From NCBI GenBank assembly GCA_032433595.1, contig JASWJB010000219.1, positions 1-64,000 of the forward strand: a DNA stretch of 64,000 nucleotides, read 5' to 3'. Of the stretch, positions 1 through 10,263 are shown piece after piece (within the stretch, counting starts at the first letter, position 1; every line of letters begins with the position of its first letter). Under the pieces are notes generated by a model. The model searched no databases. It saw nothing but the letters and a program-made list of their open reading frames with translations, and had not been told where the DNA came from. Origin of the DNA: Conoideocrella luteorostrata. Its lineage: Eukaryota > Ascomycota > Sordariomycetes > Hypocreales > Clavicipitaceae. A program made the position numbers and the translations under genes.

Positions 1-269
1 GGAAGGGATTTATTCTCTTGATCATATCCAAGCTGAGCTCATTATTCGGGATGTCAACAACATGACGATTGTCCGACCTTTGTAACTCCAAAGGACACTA
101 CACTCACTACTTGGCCTGCACGGCGATAGCCTGGAGTTCTTGGCTACAGCATCAGTGTTTTTCTCGCCGCGCGACAGACAACCATACCGGTTTCCTCGAG
201 CTCCCGTCGTACAATGCGCATAGGATCCAGTGTCCCCGAGCCGCATTACGCGAGCACATCAGCACCACC

Positions 270-830
270 AGACAAGTGCGGATATATCCATGGAGTAGGG
301 CATATCAGTGACTACCGACCGGGGCGGCTATCATCCCATTCCTGTCGACGATAGACTAAACGAAAGATATCGGGTAGAGCACACGCTCCGCCGCGGCACA
401 TTCCCCGCTGCCTGGCCTGCTACCGACGAGGAGACGGCAACGTATACTCGCCAATATTGCACACTCGGCACCGCGAAATACGGATCACACCAACATTGTT
501 AGTCTCTCTCAGATCACACGGAGCCCTGTGAGCTGCCATAGCTAGGAAGATAAGACTTCGCTAGTCCGCATCGTCCCTGATCGATTTGAGGGATTCGCGG
601 GCCTAACGGCACTCATCTATGTGTCGTGACCCTTCCGGCACGATGCAGCTTGCGGGATGCGGAGACAGGCATCATTTAGCTCCTTATTCCAGCTTGATGG
701 TGCCGGATCCGTTGCATACAAATCTTTGCAGCATCTCCACGCAAGTGAGTGTCCATCGAGCCAGCCCGGGACTTGTCAAAACCGCTAGACGATTAGGTCA
801 GGCTCTCAGAGGGCTTATGTGAGGTCGCAA
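270..830 (+). pseudogene. Decayed SRPK-like protein kinase
   Basis: Relic of the N-lobe of an SR-protein-kinase-like kinase, a family with many members in moulds. In one frame (about 280-322) it reads DYRPG; after a one-base shift it continues GGYHPIPVDDRLNERYRV, the stretch that leads into the glycine-rich loop in this family. The loop is degenerate (RRGTFPAAW). Further pieces lie in other frames: HTNIVSLSQI near 490-520, PARCSLRDAE near 636-665, SLFQLDG and LQHLH near 683-745, then LSKPLDD followed by a stop near 770-800. At least three frameshifts and several stops separate the blocks, and no catalytic HRD or DFG motif follows. Seen directly: the motifs and the breaks. Known: DYRPGGYHP and LFQLD-type strings are typical of the fungal family. 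Inference: an inactivated copy. Boundaries are approximate. A complete paralogue elsewhere in the genome is likely. Confidence 0.6.
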
Positions 831-1065
831 CGTGGAAGCGTGAGCGTCTGCAACAATGTAAGTGCAGAGGGAGGGCCGACGAGGTAACTTCGCATTTCTC
901 TGCCCTGACAAGATCCCGAAAATCATTGCTGAGTATCCCTTCATGCCATGATCAGCCTAATTCCGGGACTATTTTGCCCCGACACGCATATGAGAGCCAA
1001 CAGTGCAAAGATGAACAGTCCGTTCAGATTACGGAAGCTGCGCACCGCTCCTCCGTTTCCCCCAT

Positions 1066-1088
1066 CACATACATACATACATACATAC
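1066..1088. repeat. ACAT microsatellite
   Basis: About five tandem copies of ACAT in non-coding sequence between the kinase relic and the nonamer cluster. Confidence 0.85.
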
Positions 1089-1214
1089 TCAAGCACCAGT
1101 TCCAGTGCGGCAGTTTATCCGAATCCCCAAAGTGAAGAAAGTGAACAATGCGGTCTAGGGCAGGGGCGTTATAGTCCGAAAGTGGTGCTGCTCATGAGTT
1201 AGTTAACTGACTAA

Positions 1215-2921
1215 TACTCCGTAGATGTCAGCCAGTTAATGTTCATGCCAGCCGACAGCAGGCCCGGCCAAGATGCGACAAAGATGGTCACATGTTATTG
1301 ACGGCGGTAAGTGTGTCGTTTATCCGCCAGAGAAACCTTAACGAGCACAACAAGCACAAGCAAGTCGTGCATGCACATCATTTTCCATTATAAATTCAAC
1401 TGCCAGTTTGCGGGTCATCGTGTCCACCGACGTGTGCCGACTGCCGAGCCTCGCGTTACTCCGACCTTGTACCTGAAATAACTGACAACCTAGACACCTA
1501 ATTGCTCTCCATATCAGGAAAGAGTGCGGTTGGAAGATCGAACCCAAGATGGCCGCTACCGTATTCTGTCGTGTTGGAGCTGGCGTGGCTGCCGATGACA
1601 GTGGACAGACAGTGCCACTGACTTGGCTATGCTCCGTAGTGAGTGCGTAGATGTGGGAGGCAGAACAGCTCGCGTCGCGAGGCGGGTATTACTAGTAAGT
1701 CCGAGTTGGGCCAATCCAGAAGCTAGTGTGCCAGTTAACTAACTACTCCGTACTTGTGGATAGTTAGTGACTCCATAATTGCAGAGTACACCACGCGGTC
1801 AACCTGTGTCTTGTCTTACTAGTACATCCAGCGAAGCCCCTCCGTGACTGCAGTAAAGACAGACAACGGCAACGGTATTCGTCACACGGAATTAATCAAC
1901 TGTGCTGTCCGCTATACCCGCTTACGACCGGCCGGGCCTCCAAGCTGGACGAGATTCTATTTGTCGGCGCTAAGCGTACGGAGTAACTAGTTAGTTAGTT
2001 ATTCGCCAGATGGGATTTTGTGCAACTGCTAACTAATTACGGCGCGCGGACTACACCAAGCACCAAGCACCTGCAAATCACCGGCAATAATTGGGTCGCA
2101 CATCGGACATATGTGGGTTTTAGTGACTCCGTCTTGTCCGTCCTCAAGGGTGTCACAAAGTTGTGGATCCAGCTGTCGCACGCAAACCCCGTCAAACGTC
2201 CCACGCCAGCACAGCCGTTGCCGGCGGTCGGTGCCATTCCAGGCCGGCGTCAGCCTCTCATTGGACAGCTGCCCACATATCATCTGGCCGGGGGCGCTCG
2301 TACATACGAATGCAGAACAATGCGGACTCAGTAGTTAGTTAGTTGTTGGCTAACTACGGAGTAAAAGAATAGTGAAAAAAGGAACAAACACAAGCAATGT
2401 AAATAGGACGATGTGCCCCCTTCCTTCTCCGCGGAAACATGATCATCGCGGCAAGAGTGAAACCACACTTCGTGGAGCAGCTCATCTGAACTTTCGCATC
2501 GCATCGCATCCCCCACGTCCCTGTCGTCATTACGTTAGCTAGTTACGTCTTTGTCGCCCAGAAGAAAAAGGATCTAGCTGACAAAAGTCCGGCCCATAAT
2601 AAATTTTGCCTGCCGTTGGAGCACACACGCCTTTCTCACGACTTGAGCTAACTAAGTACTCCGTAGTTAGTTAGCTAAACGTTCATGAACGGTTAGACTC
2701 ATCGGCGGCCCCCGACTCCACGAGCTCCGTAATATAGTAGAGCTGTGGACTCATCCTCACGCTTGGCATTTCATGCGCTTGCTTTTTTCGCGGCTGCTCC
2801 CTCCAATTTGTGTGAAACACACGACAAGGACAAGAACATCCTCGGTGGTATTTTATGACGCCGAGTCGCAACTTTTTTGCTGTTTCATCTCTCTCGTCCT
2901 TGCTGTCTTTACTACTCCGTA
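1215..2921. repeat. Cluster of six TACGGAGTA nonamers
   Basis: Exact copies lie at 1215-1223 (-), 1744-1752 (-), 1977-1985 (+), 2355-2363 (+), 2657-2665 (-) and 2913-2921 (-), where + means TACGGAGTA. Spacing is 233 to 529 bases. Most copies are flanked by ACTAACTA or TAGTTAGT tetranucleotide runs, so the repeated unit may be longer than nine bases. The cluster ends about 80 bases before the start codon of the MFS gene. Nine further copies lie elsewhere in the window. I do not know an assigned function; a protein-binding site or the remnant of a small dispersed element are both possible. Confidence 0.75.
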
Positions 2922-3002
2922 ACTAACTAGCGGTAAACTAAACCCGTTGGATGGTAACACTGAGAAATCCTGGAGCGAGACACATCCCCGAGACAAAACA
3001 TC

Positions 3003-4829
3003 ATGGCTTCGGATCCTGCCACGCCTGATCGGCGCACAAGCTCAGACAGAACTCTCGACGTGGAGCGAGACGCCGGATTCGACGACTCCCTTAAACACCA
3101 ACACAACAACAGTCATGAGAACCACGCCTCACAGCCAGGCGCCACCACCCAAGATACCACCAATTCCTCAGCTGCTCCGGCAACCACGCAAGATGCACCC
3201 CCAGCGGCAGCAAAACCCGCGGATCCGGAAGCCGGACGAACCAAGGTCGAGACCTTCCTCGTAGTCTTTGCCCTTTGCCTCGCCCTCTTCCTCGCTGCTC
3301 TCGACATGACCATCATCACGACTGCCATTCCCACTATTTCAAGCCACTTCGACTCCAGCTTGGGTTATATCTGGATCGGCTCAGCCTACCTCCTCGGCAA
3401 TGCGACTTTTGTGCCGGCGTGGGGCAAAATATCTGACATTTTCGGCCGGAAACCCGTCCTCATCGGAGCAGTCGCCATCTTCTGGATCGGTTCGCTCCTC
3501 TGCGCCATCAGCAACAGCATGGGAATGCTCATCGCCGCCCGGGCCATCCAGGGCGTCGGCGGCGGTGGCACCATTGTCCTCCCCAACATTTGCATCTCGG
3601 ATCTGTTCTCCATGCGCAAGCGAGGCATGTACTTTGGCATCCTCGGTGGCGTGTGGGCAATTGCCTCGGCCGTGGGACCCGTCCTGGGCGGCGTCTTCAC
3701 CAGCCAGGTCTCGTGGCGATGGTGCTTTTACATCAACCTGCCCCTGTCTGGGGTCGGGCTCATCATTTTGTTGTTTGTGCTGAAGCTGCATAACCCGAGG
3801 ACGCCAATGAAGCAGGGTCTCCTGGCCATTGACTGGGTGGGCAGTCTGCTGATCATTGGAGGAACACTCATGTTCCTGTTCGGGCTGGAGTTTGGAGGCG
3901 TCCAGCATCCCTGGGATTCTGCTATTGTGATTTGCCTGATTGTGTTTGGCGTCGTCACCATTGGCCTGTTCATCGTGTATGAGGCCAACGTGCCCAAGTA
4001 TCCCATCATGCCTGTGTCTCTGTTTCGGCACAACACCAGCATCGCCGCTTTCGCCCTGTCCTTCATGCACGCATTCACCTTCATGGGCGGGAGCTACTGG
4101 CTGCCTCTGTACTTCCAGGCCGTCATGGGCGCCACCTCTCTCCTGTCGGGAGTCTACCTCCTGCCCTTTGTGCTCGCCTTGTCCCTCATGTCCGCGACGG
4201 TGGGCATCGTCATCAAGCGCACCGGCAACTACAAAATCCCCATCATGGCCGGCCTCGCTATCATGACCCTTGGCTTCGGCCTGTTCATCGACCTCGGCGA
4301 CGATCGGAACTGGGCCAAAATCATCATCTTCCAAATCATTGCGGGTATCGGCGTAGGCCCCAACTTCCAGTCACCCCTTATTGCGCTGCAGACCAACGTT
4401 GAGCCCCGTGATATCGGTTCCGCCACTGCAAGTTTTGGATTTCTCCGCCAGCTAGGCACTTCCATTTCCGTCGTCGTCGGCGGCGTTGTCTTCAATAACG
4501 TGATGCAGTCGCAGTCTGGCTACCTTGAGAGTGAGCTCGATGCCAAGCTGGCAAGCATGTTTACGGGGTCCCAGGCCGCGGCTAGTGTTCATATTGTGGG
4601 CGACCTTCAGGGCAACGACGCTGTCGTGGTGAAACACGCGTACTGGAATGCCCTGCAGAAGATGTACATCCTGTTTACGTGCTCGGCTTTTATTGGTCTG
4701 CTGATCAGCTTTGGCGTTACGCAAACGAAGCTGAGTAAGGATCATACGGAGCACAAGACGGGGCTGCAGTCGCTGAAGCACAGGACTGAAGTTGCCGAGC
4801 CCGCCGAGAAGAAGGTCCTGGACAACTAG
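3003..4829 (+). CDS. MFS drug/H+ antiporter, DHA2 (14-helix) type
   Basis: Single-exon gene for a 608-residue proton-coupled exporter of the major facilitator superfamily, expected in the plasma membrane. A hydrophilic, Thr/Pro/Ala-rich cytoplasmic tail (1-79) precedes the first helix. Family signatures are in order: LDMTIITTAIPTI at about 100-112, motif A GKISDIFGRKP at about 141-151, an RAIQGVGGGG motif at about 180-189, and the antiporter motif C region WAIASAVGPVLGGVF at about 218-232. The number of hydrophobic segments and the length fit the 14-helix DHA2 group, which includes toxin and azole pumps as well as amino-acid and siderophore transporters, so the substrate cannot be named. The ATG at 3003 is the first in frame and sits in a good context (catcATGG). 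It converges on the PHAF1 gene, 168 bases away, with a GT microsatellite just after the stop. The upstream region carries the nonamer cluster. No biosynthetic genes lie next to it. Confidence 0.93.
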   Translation: MASDPATPDRRTSSDRTLDVERDAGFDDSLKHQHNNSHENHASQPGATTQDTTNSSAAPATTQDAPPAAAKPADPEAGRTKVETFLVVFALCLALFLAALDMTIITTAIPTISSHFDSSLGYIWIGSAYLLGNATFVPAWGKISDIFGRKPVLIGAVAIFWIGSLLCAISNSMGMLIAARAIQGVGGGGTIVLPNICISDLFSMRKRGMYFGILGGVWAIASAVGPVLGGVFTSQVSWRWCFYINLPLSGVGLIILLFVLKLHNPRTPMKQGLLAIDWVGSLLIIGGTLMFLFGLEFGGVQHPWDSAIVICLIVFGVVTIGLFIVYEANVPKYPIMPVSLFRHNTSIAAFALSFMHAFTFMGGSYWLPLYFQAVMGATSLLSGVYLLPFVLALSLMSATVGIVIKRTGNYKIPIMAGLAIMTLGFGLFIDLGDDRNWAKIIIFQIIAGIGVGPNFQSPLIALQTNVEPRDIGSATASFGFLRQLGTSISVVVGGVVFNNVMQSQSGYLESELDAKLASMFTGSQAAASVHIVGDLQGNDAVVVKHAYWNALQKMYILFTCSAFIGLLISFGVTQTKLSKDHTEHKTGLQSLKHRTEVAEPAEKKVLDN

Positions 4830-4841
4830 GCTCCAAAATAG

Positions 4842-4862
4842 GTGTGTGTGTGTGTGTGTGTG
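4842..4862. repeat. GT dinucleotide repeat
   Basis: About ten GT units, starting 12 bases after the stop codon of the MFS gene and so probably in its 3' untranslated region. Confidence 0.9.
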
Positions 4863-4997
4863 GCATTTGACCGGGACATAGTTATCGGCGCACGGTACTT
4901 GAGCGCATGTTTTTAATGCAAAGCGTTGCATTTTGACTCATATAAATAGTAGAATAAAATGGTATATACTGAAAATGCTTTAACATTCATGGCACCC

Positions 4998-6591
4998 TCA
5001 AAAAACCGTCACTGTATTAACATAATCATTCCTCAACACTTCAAACACTATCCCTGGAAACCCGAATAAGGTGGTCGTCGAATCCCCATTCGCCTCCACT
5101 CTCTTCGCGCCGCTCTCTTCCCACCCGCCAAGGAACTCACAGCTACTCCCTGGACTATCGCCCCATCCACGATTCAGAACCATCCCTCTCTGTCGTTGGG
5201 GTGCTTTCCCAGCCGGGTAGGTAGATTCCCACTTCTGATTCATCCGTTGCTCGATATCCCTGAAATCAGTTTCCGAGGTAATCGTGTCTACTCCATCATC
5301 GAGATACGCAATCTCCCAGCGACAGCGGCGGTGGCGATTGAATTCGTAGGAACCGGGGACATTGCCGTGCAAAACGAGTTTGGTAGCGACCAGACGATCA
5401 GGATGGTGCGATCTCATAGACGTATCTGCTGGATCTGATGTGGAATAGTCAACTTCGGGCGGTGTCTCTGAGGGCTGCGTTGGTGGCGAGAGGAGAATGT
5501 CGAAACCGAGATAAAAATAATTGTAAAAGCACTCTCCGGATGGATTACCAACTGTCTGATCGTCGACAGCTTCGTCGTTTTCGGAATCATCGGACCCTGT
5601 GTTCATGGATGATTGATCCGTATCTGTCAGATCATCTGGACGACTGACATCAGATGTGCTGGGCCGACCGTGCGAATTGCTCGTCGTGCGCATTTTGTGA
5701 ATCACCATCTTTTGGTCATTCTTTCGATAGATTGCATTTGGAGGACCCAGTTCCATTACCAATTCTTGTGGTGTTGTCTCACCAAGCTGAATCCTGAATG
5801 CATTGTTCGTCCACTTGCGGAACAGGTCCAGCTTTCCTCCGCCGTGTATACGGACCAGCGACACCTCATCAGGGTATACGTCCTTTGTCCGGGGGAGAGC
5901 TGAGGCCTGCTTGATGCTTGGAAGTGCTTCGGTCCATAGTGTTTGCCGCGCCTCTGCCCATGAAGCCCCGCTGAATACGGCCATGGATGTAGCGACTTGA
6001 CTTGATGAGGCGGACAACAACGTTACTACATCCTTGTCCGCGGAATACAACGATCTCGCCAAAGGAAAATTGAACGCCACGCCTGGATACGACAACACAT
6101 ATGTGCCGTCATCTTGGCTAGCGCTAGAAGGAGGGATGAACTCTCCACCGTACGTTGGACCCAGTAGTCGGTGGTAGATGTGTCTGAATGTAGGCCCCCA
6201 GGGTGATTCTCCTGGGATAGGTGATCCTGGCGCCGATGTGCCATTCGTCGTCGGCTTCAACAGATCCCTATCCTTGAAAGTAATATGATTCTTGGTAAAG
6301 TCGATCACCTCAATCAGTCGCAGCCGTTGTTCCGGGCCGTCAAAGCGCAGGCGGATTCCGTTGTGTGGAAGCACGATGCATACTGGTTCGGTGACCGGTT
6401 GATCTGGCGAGTAGACCACCTCTAGCTTTGGGAAGCGTTGGGGTTCAGCCTTGAGACGGGTGAGGACATCGTGGAGTGACGCGCCGAGAACTAATATTGT
6501 TAGCAACGATGTTTGGGATTAAGGGGTCAAGCAGCATACTTAAGAAGCCCAACGCTCGACCCGGATGCAGCTGCGCCGTGAACAGCGACAT
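4998..6591 (-). CDS. PHAF1/UPF0183 family protein
   Basis: Two exons, 6591-6540 and 6490-4998, give 514 residues. The 49-nt intron (6539-6491) has donor GTATGC, branch site GCTAAC and acceptor TTAG. The first exon encodes MSLFTAQLHPGRALGFL and the join reads GFLILGASLHDV, which restores the conserved start of the UPF0183 domain; without it the frame would have no ATG. Later conserved segments are RLRFDGPEQRLRLIEV, FRHIYHRLLGPTYGGEF and YPGVAFNFPL. The region from about 280 to 360 is an acidic Ser/Asp-rich insertion; the end contains more domain-like sequence (NRHRRCRWEIAYLDDG). In animals the family member PHAF1 (C16orf70) binds phosphoinositides on autophagic membranes; the role in fungi is not well defined. 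Tail-to-tail with the MFS gene. Confidence 0.85.
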
Positions 6592-7551
6592 CCTGACGTG
6601 TGAGAAGCAAGTGCGTAAGTTGAGGAGCTGTCGCGGCGGCTTATCAGCTCGGGCTGATATGACGCTGTCAACAAGTGCTCAGCGATTGGATGCAAAATGC
6701 ACCATGCGAGGGGTGTCCTGCAAGTCAACTTCAAGTCGTTGTTTAGATGGCGCCGGAGATTCTGAGATTGGACTACTAAAGGGACAAAATCAAGAGTTGA
6801 AGACACCAAGAAGGCGATGCCTATGGATCGTTCTGTCATGACCTGGACAGCAAGTGACGCAACGGGCCAAGTGTAGTCTGGCTTGTCACTTGCCGTGTAA
6901 CTACTCCGTAACTTGCCCTGACATGGGGCCATGTGACGCGCCACGGAGGGGCAGCTGGAGGGGCCGCGGGGCACTCAGCCCGTGACGTCTCGCAGCGCAG
7001 ACCTTGAGCGACGACGAAACTACTGCCTCGCCGTTAATATCCACCAGTCATTACGGTAAAAGCTAGGGGGAAAGGGAATCTCCGTTCTCTAGTTCCATAC
7101 CACTGATTCCACCCGGAGCATTATGATTATTTCCCGGTAATACTAGTGGGAATACTACCAGCAAAGACGCGGATCTTGGGCCCGTCTAGTGCTCGCCGAA
7201 ATCTGCCTATAATCCGCATATAGCAAGCATACGTATGGGATTTCAGAGTATGCCATGTTCGTCCGCAAAAGCCTCAGATACCAGACTTTCCAAACCCTGT
7301 AATACTTTACTTAGTGGACGCAGTGGCTTGTCCGTCTGAATATCTTCACAGAAAAAGCCGCCGAGTGCCTGGAAGCTATACCATGTTCTCATGGGTGATC
7401 TGTCACTAGACCTTTATGGGTCTATCGACCGTAGGATATGCGACTCGGTACCGGAAACCATAGAAATACATGAGTCGTGGTGTCGATATGTACAAATTCA
7501 GACTTCAAACACACAATAAACCTACTGTACATAAATGATGACCAATACGCA
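6592..7551. other. Intergenic, PHAF1 promoter and DLD1 3' flank
   Basis: No gene supported. It contains the upstream region of the PHAF1 gene and the 3' flank of DLD1, both transcribed leftwards, and one exact TACTCCGTA nonamer at 6902-6910. Confidence 0.6.
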
Positions 7552-9599
7552 TTACCACTCCTCTACCTCTCCCTTCTTGGGCCTCTGCATGCGTACAACC
7601 TTGTCGCAGTTTAGCAAGCAAAGGGGATCAAATGCCTTCTTAATCTAAAGAACCGTTAGCCACCATAGCCATTAATGTCAAGCTTGTAAAACATACCTGT
7701 CGCATAGCGTCGACAGTTGACTCGCCCAATTCGTGAGACAAATAATCTCTCTTGACCAGACCAATGCCATGTTCACCCTGAAGAAATGTCAGTCGTCATA
7801 TATCCGAAGAGTATGAAAGCCTGCTTACGGTTACAGTTCCCTCCATCTCGATGGCGCGCTTTACCATCCTGTGTACCACAGCCTCGGCCTTGTTGCGCTG
7901 CGGTTCGCTGTACGTCAGGATAGCTGGCTGCATGTCAGTAACCGGCTGGGCGAGAAAGAGAAAACAAAAATCCATCATAACTCACTGTGAAAGTTGCCGT
8001 CACCAACATGCCCGACAATCGATGCTGTCAAACCACTCTTGCGCATGTCTTCTTTAGTTTCTTCCATTAATTTAGGCAACCGACTCATGGGCACAGCAAC
8101 ATCCCCGGTCCATACCCGATCACCCTCCTTCATGACGGACATGGTACTCCAGAGAGCTTCTTTTCGAGCGCTCCAGAGTTCATCCTGCTCCTCTTGGCTC
8201 TTGGCGAACTCGAAGGTTTTGCTGCCTGCCTGTCCAGCGAGTGCCCGAACCTGTGATACCTGCTCCTTGACGCCTGCTGCGGTGCCTGCAAATTTGAAGA
8301 ACAGAGTTGGCGCTTCTTGCCATGAGCGCGAGGTTGCGCCGGCAGCGTTGATAAACTTCATCTGATTGTCGTCTAATATCTCGATGGCAGCGATGGGAAC
8401 ACCTTCGCCGACAACTTTGCTCACACAAGTGGCGGCATGGTGAATAGACGGGAACGTGCAAACAGCGACACTTGTCGATACAGGCTTGACCGTAACCTTG
8501 AGAGTAGCTTCGGTCACGAGACCGAGCGTTCCCTCTGATCCAATAAATAGCTTGGTGAGATCATAGCCGGCGGAGCTCTTTCTCGGCCGTTGGCGGGTTT
8601 TGATGATGGTGCCGTCGGCCATAACCACAGTCAGGCTCAAAACCCATTCACGCATCGTGCCATATCTGTAGGCGTTTGTACCACTGCATCCAGTTCCAAC
8701 CATACCACCAATCATCGCACCAGGGCCAGGATCTGGAGGAAAGAAGAGGTTATCCTTGGCGAGATGATCGTTCAGAGACTCCCAACCAACAGCAGGTTGA
8801 ACAATAACGTCCAAATCTTCCCTGTGGAGTGCAAGAACCTTGTTCATTCTGCCAAAACTGATGGAAATTCCTCTTCTCGTCTGAGTGTAGTGGCCTTCCA
8901 AGCTGGTACCACCGCTGTAGCCAACTACGGGGATGCGTCGCCTGTGGCAAATTTTCATGATCTCTGCAACTTCCTCAGTGCTACCTGGGTATACCACACA
9001 GAATGGCTTTTCGTCTGGTTTAGGTTGATGAGTCGACCATGTGGACGAGGCGTGGTGCTCGATATCGGTCTCGAGAGTGCTGACGTGTTCCTTGCCGAGA
9101 ATTTTGACGAAGTCGGCCCAAGCAGCCTGCATGTTCTCGAGTTTGATGTTGTGTTTGGGGTCGCTGACTTTGGATAATGGGAGAGTCGACTTCGGTTCCG
9201 GCTCGCGAGGCCAGAATGTGCCTAAATAATATGCAATGCCGATGCTGGACAGGAAGACTGTAATAATTCAGTTAGCCGTAATTGTCGGGCACCTTAACCT
9301 CGCGCGCTCAACGTACGAAACGTCACCGTCCAATTCCGAGACGGATCTGTCATATTCCTCCACCGCTCATATTGCTCCCGCTGCTCCCGCTCTCGTCGCA
9401 ATCGTGCACCAATACTGCCCATGACCTGACCCTGAAAGGATCTCCCAAGCTTCATCTCATTGCCCTGGCGCGGAGCCTTGGGTTTCTCGGGCTCAATTTC
9501 GGTCGCATAACTTCGGCTCGCACCCTGCCCTGGGAAAACGCGAGCAGCTGCGAAGCTCGTTGTGCAGCTTCGCATTGCCCGAAGTCGTAGTTGCGCCAT
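7552..9599 (-). CDS. DLD1: D-lactate dehydrogenase (cytochrome), mitochondrial
   Basis: Five exons: 9599-9317, 9257-7986, 7923-7829, 7777-7697 and 7644-7552, giving 607 residues. All introns are GT/AG and short (59, 62, 51 and 52 nt), several with GCTAAC or CTGAC branch sites. It oxidises D-lactate to pyruvate with FAD and passes electrons to cytochrome c at the inner mitochondrial membrane. The N-terminus is rich in Arg, Ser and Ala with few acids, as in a mitochondrial presequence; a membrane anchor at about 89-109 is completed by the first splice. The FAD-binding PCMH domain follows (VVGYSGGTSLEGH, FFPPDPGPGAMIGGMV, GSEGTLGLVTEATLKV). The C-terminal catalytic part has GHVGDGNFH, which the second splice continues as TILTY, and GTVTGEHGIGLVKRDYL, ending in LNCDKVVRM. 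The third exon acceptor is ambiguous (two AGs four bases apart); the downstream one keeps the frame. Confidence 0.94.
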
Positions 9600-10263
9600 G
9601 GTGAAATATCAGGGAACTGCTTTGCGGTTGCAGGGCCATAGACACTCCCGAGGTCTCAGACTAGCAACAGCCTCCGTCTGCGACGGCGATTGGTTTGTCG
9701 GGAAGACTGTTTGTTTTCCGTCTGTTCTGCTGAGCACAACGAAGAGCTTCAATTCGAGGTCTGCAAATAGTCGTAACACCCAGGTAGCCCCGGAATTTTA
9801 TCAGGCCGCTGTCGCACCCCACAGCCCGGCGCCCCTTCCGCTGTACCGAGACTCCGAGACTCTCGCCGGCTGTACTATGCTATTGGTTGGTGGTTGCCGA
9901 CGACTATGCAAACCACAAACCATTCGATGGCAATAGTTTGCTGTCTTCAAAAAAGTGTGCGAAGGTTCTCGCTGAATATTTCTTGCTCTTGTCGCCATAT
10001 TGCCATTGAAGGGCCTGCCTGATATTACGAGTACGAGTCTCGTAACAACATATCGGCATAATTGCCCAGGAGATCAGGATCCTTACCGAACACTTCATGT
10101 CTTTGCGTTCCTTCAAAATATGAATATATTGCTCAAGAAGCCGCTTCTTCATTAATCGTGACCATAAAAGAGCCCAAATCTAACCTATGTATTCCATTCC
10201 ATATGCTGAATATGCTAAGCACCAGCACCCGCCCAGTCGCTGACATTATCGTTATAAACCACC
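9600..10263. other. Intergenic, DLD1 promoter and Clr5 gene 3' flank
   Basis: No gene supported. Both neighbours are on the minus strand, so this contains the DLD1 promoter and the 3' flank of the Clr5-domain gene. Nothing repetitive stands out. Confidence 0.6.

Larger units (their letters stand above)
831..3002. other. Gene-poor interval upstream of the MFS gene
   Basis: No protein-coding gene can be supported here. The stretch holds an ACAT microsatellite (1066-1088), six exact copies of the nonamer TACTCCGTA/TACGGAGTA (first at 1215, last at 2913) embedded in GTTAGTTAG-like sequence, and the promoter and 5' leader of the transporter that starts at 3003. Short frames exist on both strands but none resembles a known family or has splice signals at its ends. 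Confidence 0.6.

Noticed and set aside
2..85. Short frame open at the left edge, ending IIRDVNNMTIVRPL and a stop
   Set aside because: Looks like the end of a protein from outside the window, but 27 residues are too few to name or confirm it; it may also belong to the degraded region.
3381..4334. Long minus-strand open frame of 317 codons opposite the MFS gene
   Set aside because: It is the antisense of a well-supported transporter frame, has Gly/Asp/His-rich composition typical of reversed hydrophobic codons, and no family match.
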